A stretch of DNA of 64,000 bases from Pseudomonadota bacterium. Lineage in GTDB: Bacteria > Myxococcota_A > UBA9042 > GCA-2863065. A program made the translations under genes and the position numbers. This document shows, in pieces, positions 9,087 through 16,315 of this stretch. The stretch covers positions 1-64,000 of the forward strand of contig SXOX01000185.1 in the NCBI GenBank assembly GCA_005776585.1, written 5' to 3'. The notes under the pieces are model-generated. The model searched no databases. It was not told the DNA's origin and was given only the letters and a program-made list of their open reading frames with translations. Numbering within the stretch: position 1 is the stretch's first letter; each line of letters opens with the position of its first letter.

Positions 9087-9956
9087 TCAGTTCGAAAGTC
9101 CTGAGGCAGGCTCGCGCCGCGTGAGCGACCACCAGACGAAGCCGACGCCAATGAGCACGAACGGGAGCGAGAGCCACTGCCCCATGTCGAAGCGCGCGTC
9201 GTCTCCAAAGACCTGGTGCTCCTTGAAGAACTCGACCAGGAACCGCAGCGGGAAATACCCCAGCAGGAACGTGCCGGCGAGGAGCCAGCGGGGGCGCTTC
9301 TCGCCTCCAGCCAGCCGATCCACGAGCAAGAGCAGTGCCAGGACCGCGAGACCCATGAAGAACTCGTAGAGCTGCGCGGGATGGCGCGGAACAAGCACGG
9401 GCGCGTCCCCATGGGGCGGATTGCCGTCGTTGCGAGGCAGGCAGACGGCCCACCACGCACCCTGACCGCCGTTGACGACGGTCCCGACGATCTCGGAGTT
9501 GAAGAAGTTGCCGAGTCGCACGAGGGCGGCGCCCGTCGCAGCCGAGAAGCTGAAGCGGTCGAACATCTCGCCGAGCGGGATGCCCGACTTACGCGAGTAG
9601 AGCCACATGGCCACCATGAGGCCGACCGCGGCGCCGTGCGACGAGAGACCGGCGAGACCATCGCGGACGTCGATGAGGAGCCACGGGTTCTCGAGCAGCC
9701 GGTGCCAGTCGTAGAACAGGCGGTGCGCCAGCCACGCGCCGAGGATGAGGCCGACGACGCCATAGTTCACGAAGCCGTTCGCGGCCTCCTCGGTGCGACC
9801 GCCGCGGACGAGCTGCCAGCGCAAGAGCTGATAGCCCCAGACGAACACACCGAGGAAGGCGAGGCCATACCATCGGATCTGGACGGGGCCGACGATCTTG
9901 AGGATGACCGGGTCGACGTCCCACACCCAGCAGCTTGGATCGAGCACCTCTTGCAT
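9087..9956 (-). CDS. lgt: Prolipoprotein diacylglyceryl transferase
   Basis: Lgt moves diacylglycerol from phosphatidylglycerol to the lipobox Cys of prolipoproteins, the first step of lipoprotein maturation at the inner membrane. The 289-residue protein has about seven membrane segments. Visible signatures are IRWYGLAFLGVF, GWLAH/AHRLFYDW-type loops, GLSSHGAAVG (the essential His-Gly segment) and VRLGNFFNSEIVG, the Lgt signature with its Arg and Asn. The ATG start is three bases after the stop of an upstream secreted membrane-anchored protein, so both are probably cotranscribed. Its presence fits the many lipoprotein genes in this window. Confidence 0.95.
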   Translation of the reverse strand: MQEVLDPSCWVWDVDPVILKIVGPVQIRWYGLAFLGVFVWGYQLLRWQLVRGGRTEEAANGFVNYGVVGLILGAWLAHRLFYDWHRLLENPWLLIDVRDGLAGLSSHGAAVGLMVAMWLYSRKSGIPLGEMFDRFSFSAATGAALVRLGNFFNSEIVGTVVNGGQGAWWAVCLPRNDGNPPHGDAPVLVPRHPAQLYEFFMGLAVLALLLLVDRLAGGEKRPRWLLAGTFLLGYFPLRFLVEFFKEHQVFGDDARFDMGQWLSLPFVLIGVGFVWWSLTRREPASGLSN

Positions 9957-9959
9957 GAT

Positions 9960-10964
9960 TCACCGAAGCGCCGTCTTGCGGCGTGCCCAAAGATAGATGA
10001 GGAGGATGGCGAGTGTAAGGAACGTGGCCGGGACGAGCATCGCGCGCCGCCCGCGCGGCAGGTCGATGGGCGGCAGGGTGAGCGGCTCGAGCGGACGCTC
10101 GACGGGGTCGGCTCGCTCGGGGACGGTCACGTGGCCGCGGGGAGGCTGCGCCGCGAGCTCGAGCGCGCGTGGGAGCAGGGCGTCGTAAGTCACCGCGGGC
10201 GTGTCGACCGGCCAATGCAGGATGAGGCTGGGCGTGCCGCGCCAGAACCAGGAGGTGGCGTCCCCAATGGCGCCGTCGGTCCAGTGATCGGCGCGCACCG
10301 ACGCGAGCGAGACGCCGGTGAGGGCGCGCACCTGAAGGGCGGCGACGGGCTCGGGGAGATCCTCGCCCGGAGCCCAACCCCACGCGTAGTGCATCAGCTG
10401 AAGCGCGACGGTGGCGGACGGTGGAGCCGCACGGCCCGCGCCCCGACTCGGAAGCACGAGCGTGAGCTCCAGCGTGGCATCACCGTGAGGGAACTTGGCC
10501 GTCACGCGCAGCTCGTAGCCGCCCTCGCTGCCGTCCGCGGCGTGCACCGGCTCATGGACGACGGCATCTGGCGCCAACGGGTTCCCGTCGAGGTGAGCGC
10601 GGGCGGCCAGCGGTCGCGCGGCCGCGAGGACGCGGTCGTCGGCGAGCGTGAGGTTGAACTGCCGTACGCCGAGCGTGGCTTGCGCGGGCGGCCCCGGGTT
10701 GTGGAGATCGTAGGCTTGCTGGACGACGACGAGGTCGGGGTGCAGATCGACCTGGAGGCTCACCCGCTGGACCCGCAGCGTGGGCGGGCGCCGCGACGGA
10801 TCGGCCAGCATCGCGAGCGGCCCTTGTAGCATCGACACGACGGCCGCAGGCTGGGTGACACTCGCCTCCCGCTCCGGCGCGGGCTCGGCGGTCGCGGCGC
10901 CGGGAGAGGCCACGACGGCCACGACGGCGAGTCCGAGCAGCGGGCTTGGGCAACGAGAAGCCAT
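9960..10964 (-). CDS. Secreted beta-rich protein with C-terminal membrane anchor
   Basis: Unrecognised protein of 334 residues. The start is the ATG beginning MASRCPSPLLGLAVVAVVASPGAATA, a Sec signal peptide with probable cleavage after ATA; longer in-frame starts lack a signal. The middle is beta-rich with alternating strands (LQVDLHPDLVVVQQAYDLHNPG, YELRVTAKFPHGDATLELTLVL). The C terminus has a Pro-rich stretch, one membrane helix (MLVPATFLTLAILLIYLWA) and a short basic tail RRKTALR. The topology is thus periplasmic domain plus single anchor. It lies directly upstream of lgt in the same transcript. No enzymatic motif seen. Confidence 0.6.
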   Translation of the reverse strand: MASRCPSPLLGLAVVAVVASPGAATAEPAPEREASVTQPAAVVSMLQGPLAMLADPSRRPPTLRVQRVSLQVDLHPDLVVVQQAYDLHNPGPPAQATLGVRQFNLTLADDRVLAAARPLAARAHLDGNPLAPDAVVHEPVHAADGSEGGYELRVTAKFPHGDATLELTLVLPSRGAGRAAPPSATVALQLMHYAWGWAPGEDLPEPVAALQVRALTGVSLASVRADHWTDGAIGDATSWFWRGTPSLILHWPVDTPAVTYDALLPRALELAAQPPRGHVTVPERADPVERPLEPLTLPPIDLPRGRRAMLVPATFLTLAILLIYLWARRKTALR

Positions 10965-11059
10965 CGTGGCGCGTATATCAGACCTTCGCCCGAGCGCCAT
11001 AAGGAACCACGCGCCTCGGCGCAGGGTAGCTGGCAGTGGTAGAGTGCCCGACGAACGCC

Positions 11060-12568
11060 ATGAGTCAGCCCAATCCACCCGCCACAGACCACGCACTGCG
11101 CACCTTCAGCGCGCGGGTGTTCCTGCTGCGCCTCGCGTCGTGGGCCGACATCGCCAAGGCGCATCCGGAAAACGTAATGGCGCCGATCAAGCTCGGCACG
11201 GCCGCCCGGCTCTTGGAGGACCGCGGGCACCGCGTCACGCTGGTGGATACGGAGACCGGCGTCTATCGACGCGACGAGGTCGTGAACATGTTGCGGCGCG
11301 AGCGCCCGGACGTCGTCGTCGTCCATGGGATCACGACCGCGCTCCCCAACCTGCTGCGGTTCGGGCGCACCGCACGCGAGCTGCTGCCGGACGCGCTCGT
11401 CGTGGCGAGCGGCCAGCACGCGACTGCGCGGCCGCAGGACTTCTTCTTTCAGGGCAGCCCGTTCGACGTGGCCACGCAGGTCGAATACGAGGAGCCGCTC
11501 GCGGACCTGGTCGAGGCGCACGTCCGCGGCGCGCCGCTCCAGTCGGTCGCTGGGCTCGCCTTGCCGGAGCCAGCCGGGGGCTTCACGCGCACGCCTCCGC
11601 GGCCCCTGCGCGACGACCTCGACACGCTGCCGTTTCCCAAGCACGAGCTGTTCATGCGCGAGGAATACACCGTTTTTCATCCCACGGACGTCCGCGGCCC
11701 GCGCCGGTGGGGCTTCGTGATGACGAGCCGTGGGTGCCCGTATCCGTGCCTGTATTGCTCGCCCACGCTGCGGAACTCGTATGGCCGCAAGATGCGCTTT
11801 CGCAGCGCGGAGAACGTCACCGACGAGCTCGCCTACCTGGCCCGTCTTGGGGCGACCGTCGTGCACATGAAGGACGACATCTTCACCATCGACCGCGAGC
11901 GCACGCTTGCGCTCTGTGACGCGATCCAACGGCGCGGACTGCGCCTGTCGTGGACGTGTCAGACCCGGGCGGACTGCGTGGACCTGGAGCTGCTCAAGGC
12001 CATGCGCGCCGCCGGGTGCTGCACCGTGAGCTACGGCATCGAGTCGGGCTCGCCGCGCATCCTTGAGGTGCTGCGAAAGCGCGAGTCGGTCGAGGACTCG
12101 CTGAACGCCGCGGCCTGGACGCGCGCAGCGGGGCTGCACCTCGTCACGTTCTACCTGCTCGGGAACCCGACCGAGACGCTCTCGGACATGGAGATGACGC
12201 TCGCACTCGCCAAGCGCATCGACCCGGATCTGCTCCAGGTGGGGTTCTTTACGCCCTATCCGGGATCGCCCTTCTACGAGGAGCAGTACCGCGAACAGGG
12301 CGAGAGCCTGGATCCGGATGACCTGAGCCATTACAACCGTGTCCAGGTGAACTTCTCGGCCGTCCCGACCGACGAGCTCATGCGCTTTCAGCGCCGCTTC
12401 TATCGTGAGATCATCCTGAGTCCGCGCTTCGCCGCGCGCTTTGCCCGCAACCGACTGCGGGGACTGCCTGCAAATCTCGGCGCCGAGATGCGCTTCTTCC
12501 GGCTGTCAGCGAAGTTCCTGCTGAAGTCGCTGACCCCCGGCAGAAAGGCCGCTGCGGTACCGTCATGA
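11060..12568 (+). CDS. B12-binding radical SAM protein
   Basis: Cobalamin-dependent-type radical SAM protein, 502 residues. The N-terminal Rossmann-like B12 domain covers about residues 15-150 (RVFLLRL, AARLLEDRGHRVTLVD, RPDVVVVHGITTALPNLLRFGRTARELLPDALVVASGQHAT), though without a clear DxHxxG cobalamin lower-ligand motif. The radical SAM core around residues 215-430 has CPYPCLYC (CxxxCxxC for the 4Fe-4S cluster), then TCQTRAD, SYGIESGSPRIL and FYLLGNPTET. ATG preferred over a GTG 24 bases upstream. Its stop overlaps the next gene (ATGA). Substrate unknown; lipids, tetrapyrroles and peptides are all possible for this family. Confidence 0.85.
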   Translation: MSQPNPPATDHALRTFSARVFLLRLASWADIAKAHPENVMAPIKLGTAARLLEDRGHRVTLVDTETGVYRRDEVVNMLRRERPDVVVVHGITTALPNLLRFGRTARELLPDALVVASGQHATARPQDFFFQGSPFDVATQVEYEEPLADLVEAHVRGAPLQSVAGLALPEPAGGFTRTPPRPLRDDLDTLPFPKHELFMREEYTVFHPTDVRGPRRWGFVMTSRGCPYPCLYCSPTLRNSYGRKMRFRSAENVTDELAYLARLGATVVHMKDDIFTIDRERTLALCDAIQRRGLRLSWTCQTRADCVDLELLKAMRAAGCCTVSYGIESGSPRILEVLRKRESVEDSLNAAAWTRAAGLHLVTFYLLGNPTETLSDMEMTLALAKRIDPDLLQVGFFTPYPGSPFYEEQYREQGESLDPDDLSHYNRVQVNFSAVPTDELMRFQRRFYREIILSPRFAARFARNRLRGLPANLGAEMRFFRLSAKFLLKSLTPGRKAAAVPS

Positions 12569-13740
12569 GTACATCCCCGACCGAGTTCGAGCCCGAGCGC
12601 GTCCACGTCCTGCGCTCCGCGGATCCCGAGGCTCAGCGTGCCTGGCTTCGGCGCGCCCTGCCGGCGCTGATCCGCGTCCGGACCAAAGACGTCATCGTCA
12701 TCAAGCCCAACTTCTGCGCGCCGCTGCCCAGCCAGACTGGCGCGACGACGAGCCTGTGGGTGCTCGAGGAGACGATTCGCTTCGTGCGCGACCGTCGGGC
12801 CAAGCCCGTGGTCGTCGAGGCGCCGAGCCACATTCACCCCTACGAACAGGTCATGGATGCCACGGGCGCGGGCCGGCTGATGGCCGAGCTCGGCGTGGAT
12901 CACCACGACGCGCGCGTGCACACGATGGAGCTGCGGCCGCGTCGACACGAGGACGCGACGGCGCGGGTCTACCAGGTGGCGCTCTCGGCGCTCGGTGCCG
13001 ACGGCCTCATCCTGTTGCCCAAGCTGAAGACCCACAACCGCACGCTCGTGACCCTCGGCATGAAAGGCCTGATGGGCTTGCTGGCGGTGCCGGACCGGCA
13101 TGGCTTTCACTTGCGTGGCGTGACCGACGACGTCGTCGAGCTCACGCGCCGCTTTGCCGAGCGCATTCGCGGTGTGGTGGTCGACGGCGTCATCGCGATG
13201 GAGGGCCATGGCCCCACGCAGGGCCGGCCGCTCGCGATGAACGTGCTGGCCGTCGGGCAAGACGTCGTGTCCGTGGACTCCGTCTGCGCGCGCATGATGG
13301 GCTTCGAGCCCGAGGAGATCGACCACATCCGCAAGGCGGCCGAACAGGGCATCGGCAAGATGAAGCGAGAGTGGCAGATGCACCCGGCGGGCGTGCCGCT
13401 GCCGCTGCACTACTTCGAGCGACCCCGCCCGGACTCGGGCCTGCGGACGAAGGTCATCACCTTCCCACCGCTGTCGGCTGCGCTGCGCTCGATTGGCTAC
13501 GGAACCTTGGGCCGCACGAAGCCCGTGGTGACCGAGGTGCCGCGGTGTCCGACCTGCACGCTATGCCACGACGTGTGCCCGACCGACGCGATCCGTCCGC
13601 CGCGGCTCGACTACGCCAAGTGCGTGGCGTGCGGCCTGTGCATCCCGGCGTGTCCGGAGAGCGCCATCCAGCCGGAGGGCCGCGTCCAGCGCCTGAGTCG
13701 CATGGCGCGCGAGCTGGGTCAGAGCTTGAAGACGAGGTAG
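12565..13740 (+). CDS. DUF362 protein fused to a 2[4Fe-4S] ferredoxin domain
   Basis: Protein of 391 residues, start overlapping the stop of the radical SAM gene. The DUF362 domain spans about residues 35-300: VIVIKPNFCAPLPSQTGATT, LILLPKLKTHNRTLVTLGMKGLMG, GVVVDGVIAMEGHGPTQGRPLAMNVLAVGQDVVSVD. The C terminus carries two classical cluster motifs, CPTCTLCHDVCP (about residue 328) and CVACGLCIPACP (about 353). DUF362 proteins are cytoplasmic iron-sulfur proteins often encoded near redox enzymes; their reaction is generally unknown. Here it could supply electrons to, or work on the same substrate as, the adjacent radical SAM enzyme (inference). Its last 22 bases overlap the convergent lipoprotein gene. 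Confidence 0.87.
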   Translation: MSTSPTEFEPERVHVLRSADPEAQRAWLRRALPALIRVRTKDVIVIKPNFCAPLPSQTGATTSLWVLEETIRFVRDRRAKPVVVEAPSHIHPYEQVMDATGAGRLMAELGVDHHDARVHTMELRPRRHEDATARVYQVALSALGADGLILLPKLKTHNRTLVTLGMKGLMGLLAVPDRHGFHLRGVTDDVVELTRRFAERIRGVVVDGVIAMEGHGPTQGRPLAMNVLAVGQDVVSVDSVCARMMGFEPEEIDHIRKAAEQGIGKMKREWQMHPAGVPLPLHYFERPRPDSGLRTKVITFPPLSAALRSIGYGTLGRTKPVVTEVPRCPTCTLCHDVCPTDAIRPPRLDYAKCVACGLCIPACPESAIQPEGRVQRLSRMARELGQSLKTR

Positions 13741-15074
13741 TCGAGGATCTTCTTCATCAGCTCGTCGGCCTGCTCATCGTTGTGAAACGTCGTAAAGACG
13801 ACACTTCCCGAGCCCGGTGACGGCCGAAACGAAAGCACGAGCGGACCGGCGACCACCTCGGGCGGCTGGAACAGGCCCGTGTCCTTGTCGGTCACCACGG
13901 GCCCGCGCACGTGCTCGAGCGTGCCCAGGCCCGGTGCCTCGACCAGGATGAGCGGTCCGGGACCGTACTTGGCGGTGAACACCGACGCGCCGGCGTAGGC
14001 GGAGAGGTCGGTGTCGATGATGGTGGCAGGCACCGATTGCTGCCCCTTGGCGTGCTGCGGGCCGTTGAGCGCCTGGGGCCCGGTGGGCAGATCGTCGGAG
14101 CCGTGAAAGTCGATGGCGTTCGGGAACGCCCCTTCGATGTAGGCCCACGACAAGTCCGAGGCGTACATCGAGCCGCCCGCCTCGACGAAGGCCTTGAGGT
14201 TCTTCTTGATCTCGGGGAAGTCGTGCACGAAGCCCAACGCCGCCGAGCCGCAGTTGAAGAACAGGATCTTGAACTTGGCGAGGGCTGCCGGATCGCGCAG
14301 CACCTGGACCGCCTCGATGTCCTTGGCCGGCACGTTGTTGAAGTACTCGTCCTTGAAGTTGAAGAACGTGTACTCGAAGCCCAGCTTGTCGAGCAGCTCG
14401 TGCTGGTGGTCCCACTGCCCCCAGAACACGGCGATGGGGATGCCCTTGGCCTTGAAGCACTGCTTCTTGCCGGCGCCGGTGACGTCGATGCCCGTGCCGA
14501 CTGCGACGTCCACCGCGTAGGTCACGTGGAAGGAGCCGGCGACAACGTTGATGAAGTGATCGCCGCAGGGCACCTCGGGGAAATAATAAGAACCATCGAG
14601 CTTGGTCGTCGTCTCGAGGTGCACGGGCTGACCATCGCAGCCGATGGCGTCGATGGTGACCTTGGCCCCCGGGATGTAGTGCTGCTCGCTCGGCGCACAC
14701 ACGACGCCCTTGACGGGTCCCGTGCCACAGGGCTTGCACGAGGGCGTGGGGGTGACGTCCCCGAAGCCGTCGAACGGCGGGGTGACCGGCAGCTCCTTCG
14801 GGGCCCACACCTCGAGCGGGGTCTCCGGCCCGTGGGCGGTGCCGTCCGAAAGCGCGCTCGTCGCGTCGGCTGCGTCGGCTGCGTTGGCCACGTCGGCTGC
14901 GCCGCAGGCACACGGGAGGTAGCCCGAGCCGTCGTCTTTGCAGAGCTGCACCGACGAGCCACCGCCCGCGCAGGGGCACGCCTCCTGCTTGCCCGGAACG
15001 CAGGCGCCGACACGGCCCGACTCGGAGGACCCGCACGCAACCAGCACGAGCGCGCTGAGGACGACGCGACTCAT
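13719..15074 (-). CDS. Lipoprotein with carboxypeptidase-regulatory-like and amidotransferase-like domains
   Basis: Lipoprotein of 451 residues, signal MSRVVLSALVLVAC (LVAC lipobox). A Cys-rich segment (residues 20-55, CVPGKQEACPCAGG, YLPCACG) and an Asp/Ala-rich linker follow. A beta-sandwich of about 90 residues (VKGVVCAPSEQHYIPGAKVTI, TTTKLDGSYYFPEVPCG) matches the carboxypeptidase-regulatory-like pattern. The C-terminal 230 residues alternate strands and helices (IPIAVFWGQWDHQHELLDKLGF, KFKILFFNCGSAALGF, NLKAFVEAGGSMYASDLSW), resembling class I amidotransferase/ThuA-like folds, but the nucleophile elbow is NCGSAA and a catalytic His-Glu pair is not evident. Its start overlaps the hisB stop by four bases, an odd partner for a histidine gene. 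Confidence 0.7.
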   Translation of the reverse strand: MSRVVLSALVLVACGSSESGRVGACVPGKQEACPCAGGGSSVQLCKDDGSGYLPCACGAADVANAADAADATSALSDGTAHGPETPLEVWAPKELPVTPPFDGFGDVTPTPSCKPCGTGPVKGVVCAPSEQHYIPGAKVTIDAIGCDGQPVHLETTTKLDGSYYFPEVPCGDHFINVVAGSFHVTYAVDVAVGTGIDVTGAGKKQCFKAKGIPIAVFWGQWDHQHELLDKLGFEYTFFNFKDEYFNNVPAKDIEAVQVLRDPAALAKFKILFFNCGSAALGFVHDFPEIKKNLKAFVEAGGSMYASDLSWAYIEGAFPNAIDFHGSDDLPTGPQALNGPQHAKGQQSVPATIIDTDLSAYAGASVFTAKYGPGPLILVEAPGLGTLEHVRGPVVTDKDTGLFQPPEVVAGPLVLSFRPSPGSGSVVFTTFHNDEQADELMKKILDYLVFKL

Positions 15075-15664
15075 CCGTCGAGGTGCTCCTTCGTAGAAGG
15101 GAGGACGTCGACTGGGCGCGTGATGCGCGTCGCGTTGCGCAACGCCAGCGTGAAGGCCTTGAACGTCGCCTCGATGAGGTGGTGCAGGTTCTGCCCGGAG
15201 ATGGCCCGCAGGTGCAGGTTGCAGCGCGCCTCGACGGCGAACGCCTGGAAGAACTCCTTGGTCAGCTCGACGTCGAAGGTGCCCACCTTGGCCTTGGGAA
15301 GCGCGATGTCGAAGACCAGATACGGTCGGCCCGAGAGGTCGATCGTGGCCTCGAGGAGCGCTTCGTCCAGCGGCGCGCGCATGGAGCCAAAGCGCTCGAG
15401 GCCCTTGCGATCCCCCAAGGCTTTGAGGATGGCCCCGCCGAGGCACAGGCCGACGTCCTCGACCGTATGATGGTCGTCGATCCAGGTGTCGCCCTTGGCC
15501 TCGACGCGCAGGTCGAAGCCGCCATGGCGCGCGACCTGGGTCAGCATGTGCGTGAGGAACGGGACCGGCGTCTCGATGTCGTGATGGCCGCGCCCGTCGA
15601 GGGCGACCTCGACGGTGACCTGCGTCTCGGCGGTCATGCGGGTCACGGTGGCGCGTCGACTCAT
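15071..15664 (-). CDS. hisB: Imidazoleglycerol-phosphate dehydratase
   Basis: HisB dehydrates imidazole glycerol phosphate to imidazole acetol phosphate in histidine synthesis. The 197-residue protein is the monofunctional dehydratase with no phosphatase domain. All manganese-binding and signature motifs are present: LTHMLTQVARHGGFDL, DTWIDDHHTVEDVGLCLG, DEALLEATIDLSGRPYLVF, and HHLIEATFKAFTLALR near the C terminus. The ATG overlaps the hisG stop (ATGA) and the stop overlaps the start of a lipoprotein gene in the same way, so translation of all three is coupled. Confidence 0.96.
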   Translation of the reverse strand: MSRRATVTRMTAETQVTVEVALDGRGHHDIETPVPFLTHMLTQVARHGGFDLRVEAKGDTWIDDHHTVEDVGLCLGGAILKALGDRKGLERFGSMRAPLDEALLEATIDLSGRPYLVFDIALPKAKVGTFDVELTKEFFQAFAVEARCNLHLRAISGQNLHHLIEATFKAFTLALRNATRITRPVDVLPSTKEHLDG

Positions 15665-16314
15665 GCGGTCACCTCCGGCGGCGAGGATAGCAGCGCGGCC
15701 TCGAGCCGACGAACAAACCGATCGACGGCCGCGTGGCGTGTCTTCATGCTCGCCGGGTTGACGACGAGGCGGCTCGTGACCTCGACGACCGTCTCGACCT
15801 CGACGAGGCCGTTGGCGCGCAGCGTCGCGCCGGTGTCGACGAGGTCGACGACCCGCTCGGCGAGGCCGGCCACGGCGGCAAGCTCGACCGATCCAGACAG
15901 CGTCACGACGACCGGCTCGACGCCCCGACGTCGATAGAACGCCCGCGTGAGCCGAGGGTACTTGGTCGCAACCTTCACGAAGGGCCCGCCGATCCCGGCA
16001 TGGGCGCGTGCCGCGGGAGCGGCGACCGTGAGGCGACACCGGCCGAGCGCCAGGTCGAGCGGTTCGAGCAGGTCAAAGTCGTCCTCGAGCAAGGTGTCGA
16101 GCCCGGAGACGCCGACGTCAGCCACGCCGTAGGACACGTAGGTTGGCACGTCGCTGGGGCGGAGCAGCAGCAGGCGGAAGCGCCCGTCTCCCGTGTCCGC
16201 GAGAAGCTTGCGGTCGCTCAGCGGAGCGCAGTCGATGCCGGCGCGAGCCAGAAGTGGGAGCAGCTCGGTCTGGATGCGACCCTTGGGAACCGCGATGGTG
16301 AGCTCGGGTGCCAG
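15661..16314 (-). CDS. hisG: ATP phosphoribosyltransferase, short form
   Basis: HisG makes phosphoribosyl-ATP from ATP and PRPP, the first step of histidine synthesis. Recognisable from LTIAVPKGRIQTELLPLL, GVADVGVSGLDTLLE, VKVATKYPRLTRAFY and the PRPP loop region ERVVDLVDTGATLRANGL. At about 217 residues it lacks the C-terminal ACT-like regulatory domain of long HisG, so it is the short form that in known bacteria needs HisZ; no hisZ is seen here. No ATG, GTG or TTG lies at a sensible position. The best start is a CTG one base after the upstream ppiD-like stop, giving xAPELTIAVPKGR; the nearest ATG lies 138 bases inside the upstream gene. hisB follows with a four-base overlap. Confidence 0.9.
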   Translation of the reverse strand: MAPELTIAVPKGRIQTELLPLLARAGIDCAPLSDRKLLADTGDGRFRLLLLRPSDVPTYVSYGVADVGVSGLDTLLEDDFDLLEPLDLALGRCRLTVAAPAARAHAGIGGPFVKVATKYPRLTRAFYRRRGVEPVVVTLSGSVELAAVAGLAERVVDLVDTGATLRANGLVEVETVVEVTSRLVVNPASMKTRHAAVDRFVRRLEAALLSSPPEVTA

Positions 16315-16315
16315 A

